A stretch of DNA of 53,348 nucleotides from Kutzneria sp. (GCA_019239965.1 JAFAZC010000062.1:1-53348); one strand, 5' to 3'; counted from the first letter of the stretch, positions 34,861 to 43,707 are shown. Program-made: numbers and translations. The notes: generated by a model from the sequence alone, not told the origin.

Positions 34861-35990
34861 ATGGCACCGGCTGGCGGCTCCGACGAGGAACTCAGGGTCA
34901 GCACCCTGGAGCTGTTCTTCGACCTGGTCTTCGTCTTCACCATCACGCAGCTGGCGGCCGTGCTGTCCCACCAGCCCAACCTCGTCGGGCTGGCGAAGAT
35001 GGCCCTGCTGCTCGGGGTGATCTGGTGGATGTACGGCGGGTACGCCTGGCTGACCAACACTGTCCCGCCGAACCGGACACCGGTGCGGGTGCTGCTGGTG
35101 TTGGCCATGATCGCCTACCTCGTGTTGGCGCTGTCGGTACCGCGAGCGTTCGACGAGGACGGCTGGGTGTTCGCGGGCGCCTACCTGGTGATCATCGCGG
35201 TGCACGCCGGTCTGTTCGTTGCCCAGGGCGGCGGCTTCAACCGGGCATTGGCCGGGAATCTCGTAATACCGGTGCTTCTGCTCGTGGCCGCGGCAGTGCC
35301 GGGCCCGGTGCGCTGGGCCTGCTGGGTGCTGGTTCCCGTGCTGTTGTGGGGACGGCCCTGCTATCGAGCGCCGAGGGGTTCTCGCTTCGGCCCGCGCACT
35401 TCGTCGAACGGCACGGGCTTGTGTTGATCATCGCGTTCGGTGAGTCGGTGGTGGCCGTCGGCATCGGTGCCGCGGACTTCGCGGTCACCGCCGGGCTGGT
35501 TCTCGCCGCAACGCTGACACTGGTGGTGCTGGCTGGACTGTGGTGGTGCTACTTCGCCGACGACAACGACGGCAAGGCCGAACGGGCGCTCGCCGCGGTG
35601 TCACCGCGGAGACGGGCTCGGTTGTCCCTGCTGGCGTTCGGACACTGCTACCTGCCGCTGCTCGGCGGAGTGATCATATTCGCCGCAGGGGTCAAGAAGG
35701 CGGTCAGCCAGCCGCTTGCCGCCCTTTCGGTAGCTCCCGCGGTGGCGATTGGCGGCGGAGCCGCGCTCTACCTCGTCGGCGACATGATGCTGCGTCGGGT
35801 TCTGCGGCTCGGGCCCAACCTGACCCGTCTCGCCGTCGCGGTGCTCGCCGCCGCGAGCTGCGGTGTCGGCGTCACGGTCTCGGCCGTAGGCCAGCTCGGT
35901 GTACTCGCCGCCGTCGTCACGATGCTCGTCATCGCCGAACGGCCGGTGTTCCGCCGCGGTGCTGCCCGCTTCGAGGAGTCCCCGTCCTGA
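34861..35990 (+). pseudogene. LtrA family membrane protein, frameshifted
   Basis: A low-temperature-requirement A family membrane protein. The first frame (34861 to about 35347) reads LRVSTLELFFDLVFVFTITQ, the N-terminal LtrA motif, and several spans. After the G-run at 35348-35351 homology jumps to the neighbouring frame: LRPAHFVERHGLVLIIAFGE, then VVAVGIGA and further spans to the stop at 35988-35990. Restoring one G would give VLLWGTALLSS across the joint, a natural LtrA sequence, so a single-base deletion is the most economical explanation. The intact protein would be about 376 residues. The ATG directly follows the preceding stop codon. Function of LtrA is unclear. Confidence 0.8.
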
Positions 35991-36020
35991 GGGTTGGCGT
36001 CTGCCGCGATCCAGGGTGGC

Positions 36021-36215
36021 TCAGGAGCCGGTCTCGGGACCGTCCGAGTCATGGCGACGAGTCCGCCTGCCGAGGTCTCGCAGGAAGTCGGGATCGTCGT
36101 CGGGCGCGACGGCCCGCTTCGGCGGCGTCTCGACCTGGCTCTGTCCCGCACCGAGCAGCCGCCACAGCACCACTCCGACGGTCACCGCGCCGATCAGCGC
36201 GAACAGGTAAACCAT
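36021..36215 (-). CDS. Small single-span membrane protein, 64 aa
   Basis: Starts MVYLFALIGAVTVGVVLWRLL, a single hydrophobic span, followed by a charged cytoplasmic tail (PDDDPDFLRDLGRRTRRHDSD). The ATG at 36215 has an excellent GGGGAGG site. It lies between ltrA and bldC, facing ltrA. Position and size recall the small membrane protein Rv0531, but the match is only tentative. Function unknown. Confidence 0.65.
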   Translation of the reverse strand: MVYLFALIGAVTVGVVLWRLLGAGQSQVETPPKRAVAPDDDPDFLRDLGRRTRRHDSDGPETGS

Positions 36216-36376
36216 TCCCACCTCCCCGGTTCTGGCCGCATCCCGGCTCCTGGTCATGAGACTAGTGCGATGGCCGTCGGCGGTGGTGTCCGGAGGTCCC
36301 CACCTGGATACGGGCGCTCCAGAAGGCACGTCCGCACCGGACAGTGCCGGTGCGGTGTGCCTCGGGTGGCGAACGG

Positions 36377-36610
36377 TCAGGCGCGGACGGGCTCACTCGC
36401 CTCGGTTGTCAGTTCGGCGAGTAAAGCCTTGACTTCGGATTCCCGAAAGCGCCGATGCCCACCGGGAGTACGGATGGAACCGATGCGGCCCGCAGTGGCC
36501 CACCGGGTCACGGTCTTGGGGTCGACGCGGAACAGCGTGGCCACCTCACCAGGAGTGAGTAAACGCTCTCCGCCGTGCTGACGAGGGTGCCGTACGGTCG
36601 CTGCTGTCAC
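36377..36610 (-). CDS. bldC: BldC family developmental regulator
   Basis: A 77-residue MerR-like DNA-binding protein without effector domain. The core LLTPGEVATLFRVDPKTVTRWA and wing RIGSIRTPGGHRRFRESEVKAL are nearly identical in pattern to Streptomyces BldC, which binds head-to-tail on AT-rich direct repeats and holds vegetative growth before sporulation. GTG start with a perfect AGGAGGT upstream. Divergent from the Lrp gene across a 160-bp region. In Pseudonocardiaceae its role is inferred. Confidence 0.93.
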   Translation of the reverse strand: MTAATVRHPRQHGGERLLTPGEVATLFRVDPKTVTRWATAGRIGSIRTPGGHRRFRESEVKALLAELTTEASEPVRA

Positions 36611-36734
36611 TGTCGACCTCCTGATTCTCCGCGGAACTGATGACGCCGTTTCGTGCGCATCGTGTCACCTCACCCCTTGAGTACTCGAACACTTGGGTGA
36701 TAGTAAAGAGCCAGTAAGGGACGAAAACCGCGCT

Positions 36735-36763
36735 TCGGACATGGCCGGTTCACCCTCTACGCT
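36735..36763 (+). promoter_or_regulatory. Promoter of the Lrp-type gene, leaderless
   Basis: TCGGAC (36735-36740) and TACGCT (36758-36763) are separated by 17 bp, and the GTG at 36771 is 7 nt after the -10. No ribosome site. It is the best complete -35/-10 pair among the leaderless candidates here. Confidence 0.6.
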
Positions 36764-36770
36764 TTTCGTC

Positions 36771-37271
36771 GTGGACGCTGTCGACCGTCAGATCATCGCC
36801 GTGCTCCGTGGCAACGGCCGTGCGACCTACGCCGACCTCGGCCGACAGGTCGGCCTGTCCGCCTCCGCGGTGCACGAGCGTGTCGGCAAGCTCGAGGCGG
36901 CGGGAGTGATCACCGGCTACCACGCGGTTGTCAACCCCGGCCTGGTCGGACTAGGCGTCACCGCGTTGGTGGGGATCCACCCCTCCGACACCGGTGATGA
37001 CGAGGAGGTGGCGTGCGCACTGGCGAAACTGCCCGAGGTGGAGTCCTGCTACGCCGTCGCGGGAGACGAGGCGTTCGTGATCAAGGTCAGGGTGGCCACC
37101 GTCGACGATCTCGAGCGCACCCTGTTCCGGTTGCGCCGGATCGAGGGCGTCGCGCGGACCAACACCACCGTGGTGCTGTCGACCAGGTTCGAAGGCCGGC
37201 CGAACGTTCCCGAGGACTCGAATGGTCCCGAGGACAGCACACCGCCGCGGTCGCAGGCGCACGCCGAGTAG
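36771..37271 (+). CDS. Lrp/AsnC-family transcriptional regulator
   Basis: A 166-residue regulator. N-terminal HTH (about 4-55): DRQIIAVLRGNGRATYADLG, then LSASAVHERVGKLEAAGVI. C-terminal RAM domain (about 60-140) with VESCYAVAGDEAFVIKVRV, the amino-acid binding region. The tail after 145 is charged and disordered. The start is GTG 36771, at the conserved family beginning DAVDRQI; the frame is open further up, to 36693. A DUF4229 gene starts 11 bp after its stop. The cysteine-synthase-fold gene nearby could be a target. Confidence 0.92.
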   Translation: MDAVDRQIIAVLRGNGRATYADLGRQVGLSASAVHERVGKLEAAGVITGYHAVVNPGLVGLGVTALVGIHPSDTGDDEEVACALAKLPEVESCYAVAGDEAFVIKVRVATVDDLERTLFRLRRIEGVARTNTTVVLSTRFEGRPNVPEDSNGPEDSTPPRSQAHAE

Positions 37272-37282
37272 CCTTGACGCCG

Positions 37283-37555
37283 ATGGACGACGAGAACGAC
37301 GCGCCGGGACGGTTCGGCCGTGACCTTGGGTTGTACACCGCGGCCCGGGTCGGGGTGCTCGCGGTCCTCGCGACTCTGCTCGTCCTGGCTCACGTTCCAT
37401 TGCTGATCGCGGTGGCCGTCGCGCTCGTGGTGGCCTGGCCGCTGTCCATGGTGCTGTTCCGCCGGCTGAGTGCCCGTCTCGCGACCGACCTGGCGGAGCG
37501 CCGGATACGGCGACAGCGACTGCGTGCTGAGCTCCGTGACGACGAACGGTCGTAG
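37283..37555 (+). CDS. DUF4229 membrane protein
   Basis: A 90-residue protein with two spans (about 18-37 and 40-58; LYTAARVGVLAVLATLLVL and IAVAVALVVAWPLSMVLF) and a strongly basic C-terminal helix (LAERRIRRQRLRAEL). This layout is that of DUF4229 proteins of actinobacteria. A TAGCCT box 8 nt before the ATG may make it leaderless. Function unknown. Confidence 0.75.
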   Translation: MDDENDAPGRFGRDLGLYTAARVGVLAVLATLLVLAHVPLLIAVAVALVVAWPLSMVLFRRLSARLATDLAERRIRRQRLRAELRDDERS

Positions 37556-37572
37556 CGGCGGCCGCCGGCCAC

Positions 37573-37578
37573 TACGGT
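37573..37578 (+). promoter_or_regulatory. -10 box (TACGGT), probable leaderless start
   Basis: TACGGT ends 7 nt before the GTG at 37586, which has no ribosome site. Confidence 0.4.
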
Positions 37579-37585
37579 TGCCGTC

Positions 37586-38680
37586 GTGACCGCCATCGAC
37601 CGGTGTTGTGAGCGCACGAGAGCTTGGGTGTGCGAAGCCGTGCGGATCATCGAGGCCGACGCCAACCGCAGCGCCGACACCCATCTGCTGACCTTCCCCC
37701 TCCCCGTCGAATGGGATGTCGACCTCTACCTCAAGGACGAGTCGACGCATCCGACAGGATCGCTCAAGCACCGACTGGCCAGGTCGCTGTTCCTGTACGC
37801 GATCTGCAACGGATGGGTGCGCAGCGGGACACCGGTGATCGAGGCGTCCTCCGGCTCGACCGCGGTCTCCGAGGCCTATTTCGCCCGGTTGCTTGGACTG
37901 CCGTTCATCGCGGTGATGCCGACGTCCACCAGCCAGGAGAAGATCGCGCTGATCGAACGCCAGGGCGGTACCTGCCATTTCGTCGACCGGCCGGGCGCGA
38001 TCTACGACGAGTCCCGCCGGCTCGCCACCGAACTGAACGGTCACTTCATGGACCAGTTCACCCATGCCGAGCGGGCGACCGACTGGCGGGGCAACAACAA
38101 CATCGCGGAGTCGATCTTCGAACAGGTGGCACTCGAGGCCCATCCGGAGCCGGACTGGGTCGTTGTCGGCGCCGGCACCGGCGGAACCAGCGCCACCATC
38201 GGACGGTATCTGCGCTACCGCAGGCTCCGTACACGGCTGGCCGTGGTCGATCCGGAGCGGTCGGTGTTCTTCGACGCCTGGCGGGACACCAGGCCCAGGC
38301 TGACCGCCGAGACCGGGTCCCGGATCGAGGGCATCGGCCGACCGAGGGTGGAGCCCTCCTTCGTCGGTGACGTCATCGACCGCATGATCAAAGTGCCCGA
38401 CGCGGCGTCCATCGCCACGATCCGCTATGTCGAGACCACGCTCGGACGCAGGGTCGGTGGCTCGACGGGAACCAATCTGTGGGGGGCGTTCGAGATCATC
38501 GCCGAGCTGCGCGCACAGGGGCGTTCCGGCAGTGTCGTGTCCCTGCTCTGTGACGGCGGGGAGCGGTACGGCAACACCTACTACGACGACGACTGGCTGG
38601 CTGCCAACGGGCTGGACCTGCGTCCGCACACCGAGGTGCTCGCGCGCTTCTTCGCGGAGGGGCGGTGGACACCCGCGTGA
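37586..38680 (+). CDS. PLP-dependent cysteine synthase-fold enzyme (Cds1-like)
   Basis: A 364-residue fold-type II PLP enzyme. The PLP lysine is K61 in [19 protein letters not shown]; the substrate loop is [17 protein letters not shown]; the phosphate-binding loop is [15 protein letters not shown]. The overall pattern, including [11 protein letters not shown] and the C-terminal NTYYDDDW, fits Rv3684 (Cds1), reported as an L-cysteine desulfhydrase releasing sulfide, pyruvate and ammonia, better than CysK or CysM. GTG start, probably leaderless. A hairpin overlaps its stop. Confidence 0.85.
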   Translation: MTAIDRCCERTRAWVCEAVRIIEADANRSADTHLLTFPLPVEWDVDLYLKDESTHPTGSLKHRLARSLFLYAICNGWVRSGTPVIEASSGSTAVSEAYFARLLGLPFIAVMPTSTSQEKIALIERQGGTCHFVDRPGAIYDESRRLATELNGHFMDQFTHAERATDWRGNNNIAESIFEQVALEAHPEPDWVVVGAGTGGTSATIGRYLRYRRLRTRLAVVDPERSVFFDAWRDTRPRLTAETGSRIEGIGRPRVEPSFVGDVIDRMIKVPDAASIATIRYVETTLGRRVGGSTGTNLWGAFEIIAELRAQGRSGSVVSLLCDGGERYGNTYYDDDWLAANGLDLRPHTEVLARFFAEGRWTPA

Positions 38681-38692
38681 GCCGCGGGTGTC
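38668..38692. terminator. Hairpin between convergent cds1-like and menA genes
   Basis: GACACCCGC (38668-38676) and GCGGGTGTC (38684-38692) form a 9-bp stem with a 7-base loop containing the stop codon of the + strand gene; menA's stop is 31 bp further. It can serve both directions. Confidence 0.6.
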
Positions 38693-38722
38693 ACGGCCAC
38701 CCTCGGGGCAGCGGTCGTCGGG

Positions 38723-39610
38723 TCAGGAGGCCGGACCGCCGCCGACGGCCAAGCCGACCGCCGTCACGCCTGCCCAGACCAGCATGGCGAGCGCGGTATC
38801 CCGCAGTACGGCTACCAACGCCTGTCCGGTCGCCCCGTTGACGACCTTGCGCACGCCGGGCAGCAGCAGTGGCAGCGCGAGAAAACCGAGCAGCAGATAG
38901 GTGTCGTGGATGGCGCCAACAGCGCTGATCAGGAACGGCACCGCGATCAGGCCGAGGTACAGGTTGCGGGTGTCCTGGTCGCCGATCAACACCGCCAGAG
39001 TGTGCTTGCCCGCCGCCGTGTCGGTGGGGATGTCGCGGAGGTTGTTGACGACCAATACCGAGGCCGAGAAACAGCCGACCGCGACGGCCGCGCCGATGCC
39101 GTAGCCGCTGACCTGGCCGGCCTGCACATAGACCGTGCCCAGGACGGCGACGAGTCCGAACGAGACGAAAACGGCGAGCTCACCGAGTCCGGCGTAGCCA
39201 TAGGGGTGCTTGCCCCCGGTGTAGAACCATGCCGCGGCGATGCACAGGGCGCCGACCGCGATCATCGCCCAGCGGCCGCTGATGATGACGGCGGCGAGAC
39301 CGGTGACCATGGCGACCCCGAAGCTGGCCAACGCCGCGGTGCGCACGGCGTCGGGGCGAGCGACCCCCGAGCCGACCAACCGCAGCGGTCCGACCCGGTT
39401 GACGTCGGTGCCGCGCACCCCGTCGGAATAGTCGTTGGCGAAGTTGACGCCGACGATGAGCGCGAGCGCGACGATCATGGTCAGCACCGCCAGCGTCCAG
39501 GAGAACTGCCCGAGCGCCATCGCCACCCCGGAGCCGACCACCACCGGGGCGATGGCGTTGGGCAGGGTGCGCAGGCGTGCCCCTTCGATCCACTGTGCAA
39601 TCGTGGCCAT
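38723..39610 (-). CDS. menA: 1,4-dihydroxy-2-naphthoate polyprenyltransferase
   Basis: A 295-residue membrane prenyltransferase that attaches the isoprenoid tail to 1,4-dihydroxy-2-naphthoate, giving demethylmenaquinone. The two Asp-rich motifs are NFANDYSDGVRGTD and NLRDIPTDTAAGKHTL; about eight or nine spans follow. The usual start is MATIAQWIEGARLRTLPNA, hence ATG 39610. The frame stays open to 39697 because a 39-bp repeat has duplicated the start region, giving a second ATG at 39649 and a third at 39697, so the N-terminus may be longer. No strong ribosome site is seen at any of the three. Confidence 0.95.
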   Translation of the reverse strand: MATIAQWIEGARLRTLPNAIAPVVVGSGVAMALGQFSWTLAVLTMIVALALIVGVNFANDYSDGVRGTDVNRVGPLRLVGSGVARPDAVRTAALASFGVAMVTGLAAVIISGRWAMIAVGALCIAAAWFYTGGKHPYGYAGLGELAVFVSFGLVAVLGTVYVQAGQVSGYGIGAAVAVGCFSASVLVVNNLRDIPTDTAAGKHTLAVLIGDQDTRNLYLGLIAVPFLISAVGAIHDTYLLLGFLALPLLLPGVRKVVNGATGQALVAVLRDTALAMLVWAGVTAVGLAVGGGPAS

Positions 39611-39674
39611 GCTGTCGCGTCCGTTCGTGTCGCGGGCAATCGTGGCCATGCTGTCGCGCCGGTTCGTATCCCGG
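39597..39674 (-). repeat. 39-bp tandem duplication over the menA start
   Basis: Units 39597-39635 and 39636-39674 differ at 4 of 39 positions; a weaker partial third copy follows to about 39692. Each full unit encodes RDTNxRDSMATIA on the minus strand, so each brings its own ATG. Confidence 0.85.
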
Positions 39675-39769
39675 GCCACCATGGTCGTGCGGTACATACT
39701 CCGGTACGCCCTGTTGGCGCCAGTGGGCGCCCCGCACCCTTTCGGGGTATCGGACTGGGCCGACCGCCG

Positions 39770-40372
39770 TCAGTTCCGCGCCGGCGGGCTCTGCGATGTC
39801 GTCGAGGTGGACGCGATCAGGCCGTGCAGGATGAGCTCGACGAGGACGGCGGCATCAGGCACACGGTCGGTGACCTGTCCCAGCACGATCGCCGACAGCA
39901 ACATCTGGGCCGCGGTCACGGTGTCGTGCGGGCGCAACTCGCCGGTCTCGACGCGTGTGGCCAGGTAGTCCGCGAGCAGATGCTGGCCCTCGGCGACCAG
40001 TGCGGTGAGCTGTTCGCGGATGCGCGGGTCGGTGGCCGCACCGCTGAGGAACAGCCGGACGAGGTCGGCCCGGTCAGCTAGCATGCGGCCGAACCCGGTG
40101 GCGAGTTCGACCAGGACCTCGCGCGCGGGACGCTGGTGGCCCACGCGCAGCCGCTCGCGTAGCTCCGGCATGAACCCCCGTTCGGCCAGCATGGTCACCA
40201 GCAGCCCCTCTTTGCTGGGAAAGTAGTGGTAGAGCAGGCCAGGAGTGACGCCGGCCGCGGCGGCGATGTCCTTGACGCTCGCCCCGTCGACCCCCTTGTC
40301 GGCGAATACGGCCAGGGCGGCGTCGAGCAGCGATTCGCGCCGCTGCCGTGCCTGGGCACGTCGAACCGACAC
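39770..40372 (-). CDS. TetR-family transcriptional regulator
   Basis: A 200-residue repressor. The HTH (about 14-58) reads LLDAALAVFADKGVDGASVK, then AAAGVTPGLLYHYFPSKEGL, the TetR signature. The ligand-binding half is unremarkable. GTG start with GGAG 7 nt upstream. It precedes menA on the same strand by about 160 bp (two small G/C-rich hairpins intervene), so it probably does not control menA directly. A palindrome 18 bp upstream of the start is its likely operator. Confidence 0.9.
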   Translation of the reverse strand: MSVRRAQARQRRESLLDAALAVFADKGVDGASVKDIAAAAGVTPGLLYHYFPSKEGLLVTMLAERGFMPELRERLRVGHQRPAREVLVELATGFGRMLADRADLVRLFLSGAATDPRIREQLTALVAEGQHLLADYLATRVETGELRPHDTVTAAQMLLSAIVLGQVTDRVPDAAVLVELILHGLIASTSTTSQSPPARN

Positions 40373-40389
40373 GATGGCACTCCATTGGC

Positions 40390-40399
40390 TGAACGTTCA
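40390..40399. promoter_or_regulatory. Probable TetR operator
   Basis: TGAACGTTCA is a perfect 10-bp palindrome 18 bp before the TetR start, overlapped by related direct copies of TTCAA/TTGAA. Typical autoregulatory placement. Confidence 0.5.
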
Positions 40400-40438
40400 T
40401 TCAAATAGACTCGGTGCCATTCAAGTTCGCCGGGACGA

Positions 40439-40479
40439 AACGGTCAAGCCGGCTCGTCCGACGTGCCGGCTTGACCGTT
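40439..40479 (-). terminator. 15-bp perfect-stem terminator after the secreted protein gene
   Basis: AACGGTCAAGCCGGC (40439-40453) and GCCGGCTTGACCGTT (40465-40479) form a perfect 15-bp stem with an 11-base loop, one of the longest stems in the window. On the minus strand it starts 10 bp after the stop and is followed by TTTCG. Confidence 0.85.
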
Positions 40480-40489
40480 CGAGCTCAGG

Positions 40490-41458
40490 TCAGGTCCACA
40501 GGTAGGTAACGCTGACGAACGCGTTGTCGGCCAGTCCCAGCCCGTCCCAGAACGTGCCGTCGGCCAGGTCGATGCCGGCCGGGTTGGCAACCTGCCTGCC
40601 GAACTGGTCCTCGCCGCCGTTGTAGTCGTTCTGGAAGGCGGCCTGCGCCTCCGGGGTGCCCTGGGGGAGGTCCTTCCACGACTGCCGGAACGCCGACGGG
40701 TTCCAGTAGTCGTCCGTGGTGTTCCACGGCCCCTTGTCCCAGACCGGAGCCGTCTCGCACTTGCCGTTGTCCGCGCACACCCGAACCGAGTACATCGTGC
40801 TGCCGTTGGGCGACAACGCCTTGCCCGAAGGCAGCGCCACGAAGTGATCCCTCGCCTTGATCACGTGACCGTTCGAGGTGGTGCCTCCGACGAGACCTTC
40901 TCGGGTCGCGTACACCCGGTAGGTCGAGGCCTGTGGCTGCGCCATCTGACCGGCACGGTGGTCGGCTGTCGTCGTCGCCAACAGCGACAGGGCGCGGACC
41001 AGCGGGCCGGCCGAACCGATTGGTGCGGTCAGCGTCATCCTGACCTGGACGGCGGAGGTGGCTTCCGGAAGCACGGCGGGCCCGGCCGGTCCGGTTTCCA
41101 CCCACTCCGTCCACCGACCGTCGGCACGCTGGCCACGGACATCGACGGCCAGCTCGGAGTCGGCGGCCACCGAACCGTCCAGGGCGGCCGATACAGTGTT
41201 CGCGGGAACGCCCAACCGGTGCGGATCGAACACCATGATTCCGGAGCGGTCGTCGAGTCGGTCCGTGGACGCGTGGGCTTCGGCGTCGCCGAGTCTGACC
41301 ACGCCGCCGGCGTTGATGACGTTGCTGCTGTCGGCGTTGTTCGTGCTCAGATCGGCCTGCCACGTCTGCGCTGACGGCGAGGCGAGTGCCACGGACACAC
41401 TGCCCAATACGGTCAGTGCCGCGACCGCCGCCAAGGCGTGAACGAGCTTGCTATGCAT
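40490..41458 (-). CDS. Secreted protein of unknown function
   Basis: A 322-residue exported protein. Signal peptide MHSKLVHALAAVAALTVLGS ends near ALASPSAQ. The N-terminal part (about 30-160) has strands with MVFDPHRLGVPANTV and WTEWVETGPAG; the C-terminal part (about 190-322) is rich in Trp, Asn and Asp (VWDKGPWNTTDDYWNPSAFR, then DYNGGEDQFGRQVANPAGID and VSVTYLWT). I recognise this as a type recurring among secreted actinomycete proteins but know no function. ATG 41458 has GGAGGGAG. It is monocistronic, ending at a strong terminator. Confidence 0.75.
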   Translation of the reverse strand: MHSKLVHALAAVAALTVLGSVSVALASPSAQTWQADLSTNNADSSNVINAGGVVRLGDAEAHASTDRLDDRSGIMVFDPHRLGVPANTVSAALDGSVAADSELAVDVRGQRADGRWTEWVETGPAGPAVLPEATSAVQVRMTLTAPIGSAGPLVRALSLLATTTADHRAGQMAQPQASTYRVYATREGLVGGTTSNGHVIKARDHFVALPSGKALSPNGSTMYSVRVCADNGKCETAPVWDKGPWNTTDDYWNPSAFRQSWKDLPQGTPEAQAAFQNDYNGGEDQFGRQVANPAGIDLADGTFWDGLGLADNAFVSVTYLWT

Positions 41459-41593
41459 GGATTTCGCACTCCCTCCGCGGGCGCGCGACGCGGACGGTGC
41501 GTCAGCGGCAGGGTTTCCGCGCACCCGTCAGATGAGTCGAGCCAACCTCCGCCATTGTGACCGAGCAACATGGAGTGTGGTTGTGCCCGTGAA

Positions 41594-42790
41594 TTACTCG
41601 CAATGCCGCCGGTGAACTTGATCCGATCGGGCGAAAATCGCGCGGACCGCGCCGCGGTCGACCTTGCCCGGTCCCAGTAGCGGCAGCTCCGTGACGAGCC
41701 GAAACTCCTTGGGAACCGCGGCGTCGCCGACGCTGTCGCGGACTGCCGCCCGCAGCGCCGACTCGTCCGGCGGGCCCGCCGGATCAGCCGGCACGACCGC
41801 CGCGGCGACGCGGTGCCCCCATTCCGGGTCCTCAATGCCGACAACGGCAGCGCTGGACACTTCGGCAAGCGCGGTAAGGGCCTGCTCGACGAGCAGAGGC
41901 GACACCTTCACCCCGCCGGTGTTGATGAGGTCGTCGATCCGGCCGACCACCGCGAGCCGGCCGTCAGGCAGCCATCGCCCGAGATCGCTCGTGGCGAACC
42001 AGCCGTCGACGACCGGGGGCCTGCCGGTGTCGGGCAGGTAGCCGTGGGTAAGCACCGGCCCGGACAGCTCGATCCGGCCGGTCGGCTGTGCCCCTGACAG
42101 CCGAATCCGCACGCCGTCCAGAGGGACCCCGTCATGGACGCAGCCGCCCGCCGTCTCGCTCATGCCGTAGGAGACGACTATCCGAACTCCGGCCGCGGCG
42201 GCGCTGGCCAGCACCGTCTCCGGCGCCGCCGCACCGCCGAGGACCACCGCGTCGAACCCGCGCAGCGCATCGAGCCCGGCGCCGCCGTCACTGAGCAGGC
42301 GAGACAGCTGGGTCGGCACCAGCGCCGTGTAGCGCGGACCGTCGTCGGACAACACCGACCGTGCCGCCTTCGCGAACTCCATGGGTCGAAAGCCCCCGGT
42401 CAGGTCCACCACCGCTGGCGTCGTGCCGACGACAAGCGACCTGATCAACACCTGCAGTCCACCGATGTAGCGTGCCGACATCGCCATCAGCCACCGCCCC
42501 GGGCCACCCAGCCGGTCGTTGGTCGCCACGGCGGAGGCCACCAGTGCCCTCGCCGACAGCATGACCCCCTTCGGGGCGCCTGTCGATCCGGAGGTGCCGA
42601 CCACCAGCGCCGTGTGGCCCGGCACCGGCGCCACGAGGCCCACCGCGGAGACAAGGCGTTGCCGGTCCGCCGCGGTGACCGGGAGCAGGGCCGGCCCATG
42701 GCCGTCCAGAGCCGCTCGCAGCGCTGGCAGCATGGCGAGCACCTCGCGCGGTGCCGTCGGGACGAGCAATGGCCTCAGTTCGCGGGACAT
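41594..42790 (-). CDS. menE: o-Succinylbenzoate-CoA ligase
   Basis: A 398-residue adenylate-forming enzyme activating o-succinylbenzoate to its CoA thioester in menaquinone synthesis. It is short for the superfamily, as actinobacterial MenE is. Motifs: VVGTSGSTGAPKGVMLSA (A3), VSYGMSETAGGCV (A5), GWFATSDLGRW (A7), GRIDDLINTGGVKVSPLLVE (A8), and the catalytic Lys in GPGKVDRGAV (A10). Its ATG shares a base with the menB stop codon, so both are made from one transcript. Counterpart of Rv0542c. Confidence 0.94.
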   Translation of the reverse strand: MSRELRPLLVPTAPREVLAMLPALRAALDGHGPALLPVTAADRQRLVSAVGLVAPVPGHTALVVGTSGSTGAPKGVMLSARALVASAVATNDRLGGPGRWLMAMSARYIGGLQVLIRSLVVGTTPAVVDLTGGFRPMEFAKAARSVLSDDGPRYTALVPTQLSRLLSDGGAGLDALRGFDAVVLGGAAAPETVLASAAAAGVRIVVSYGMSETAGGCVHDGVPLDGVRIRLSGAQPTGRIELSGPVLTHGYLPDTGRPPVVDGWFATSDLGRWLPDGRLAVVGRIDDLINTGGVKVSPLLVEQALTALAEVSSAAVVGIEDPEWGHRVAAAVVPADPAGPPDESALRAAVRDSVGDAAVPKEFRLVTELPLLGPGKVDRGAVRAIFARSDQVHRRHCE

Positions 42791-43701
42791 CAGAAGTAGT
42801 ACGGGAACTCGGACCAGTTCGGCGGCCTCTTCTCGAGGAACGCCTGTCTGCCCTCAACCGCTTCGTCGGTCATGTATGCCAACCGGGTCGTCTCGCCGGC
42901 GAACAGCTGCTGCCCGACGAGGCCGTCGTCGATCAGGTTGAAGGAGTACTTGAGCATGCGCTGCGCGGTCGGCGACTTGCCGTTGATCTCCTCGGCCCAG
43001 CGCAGCGCCGTCGACTCGAGTTCGGCGTGTGGCACGACCGCGTTGACCATGCCCATCCGGTGGGCCTGCTCCGCGGTGTAGGGGCGGCCGAGGAAGAAGA
43101 TCTCCCTGGCGAACTTCTGGCCAACCTGCCTCGCGAGGTAGGCCGAACCGTATCCGCCGTCGAAGCTGCCGACATCGGCGTCGGTCTGCTTGAACCGGGC
43201 GTGCTCGGAGCTGGCCAGGGTGAGATCGCACACCACATGCAGGCTGTGCCCACCGCCAGCGGCCCAGCCGGGTACGACCGCGATGACCACCTTCGGCATG
43301 AACCGGATCAGCCGCTGCACCTCGAGGATGTGCAGGCGGCCGGAACGGGCGGAGTCGACCGTGTCGGAGGTCTCGCCGCTGGCGTACCGGTAGCCGTCAC
43401 GCCCGCGGATCCGCTGGTCGCCGCCGGAACAGAACGCCCAGCCGCCGTCCTTGGGAGACGGCCCGTTTCCCGTGATCAGCACGCAGCCCACGTCCGCGGA
43501 CATCCTGGCGTGGTCCAACGCCGTGTACAGCTCGTCGACGGTGTGCGGGCGGAAGGCGTTGCGCACCGAAGGCCGGTGGAACGCCACCCGTACGGTCCCC
43601 TGGCCGATGGCCCGGTGGTAGGTGATGTCGGTGAAGTCGAAGCCCGCGACGGGCCGCCATGCCGCGGGGTCGAACAAGTCGGACACGTGGTCATCAGGCA
43701 C
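42790..43701 (-). CDS. menB: 1,4-dihydroxy-2-naphthoyl-CoA synthase
   Basis: A 303-residue crotonase-fold enzyme that cyclises o-succinylbenzoyl-CoA to 1,4-dihydroxy-2-naphthoyl-CoA. The oxyanion and active-site segments are FCSGGDQRIRGRDGYRY and VVPGWAAGGGHSLHVVCDLT, and DADVGSFDGGYGSAYLARQVG is diagnostic of MenB. GTG 43701 is chosen because TATTCT lies 7 nt upstream and homology starts about ten residues in; the open frame extends further. Divergent from menD across only 18 bp. Counterpart of Rv0548c. Confidence 0.96.
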   Translation of the reverse strand: MPDDHVSDLFDPAAWRPVAGFDFTDITYHRAIGQGTVRVAFHRPSVRNAFRPHTVDELYTALDHARMSADVGCVLITGNGPSPKDGGWAFCSGGDQRIRGRDGYRYASGETSDTVDSARSGRLHILEVQRLIRFMPKVVIAVVPGWAAGGGHSLHVVCDLTLASSEHARFKQTDADVGSFDGGYGSAYLARQVGQKFAREIFFLGRPYTAEQAHRMGMVNAVVPHAELESTALRWAEEINGKSPTAQRMLKYSFNLIDDGLVGQQLFAGETTRLAYMTDEAVEGRQAFLEKRPPNWSEFPYYF

Positions 43702-43707
43702 ACCTGG

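Noticed and set aside
39610-39770. TetR gene and menA as one operon
   Set aside because: They are about 160 bp apart with G/C-rich hairpins between, and TetR has its own palindromic operator upstream.
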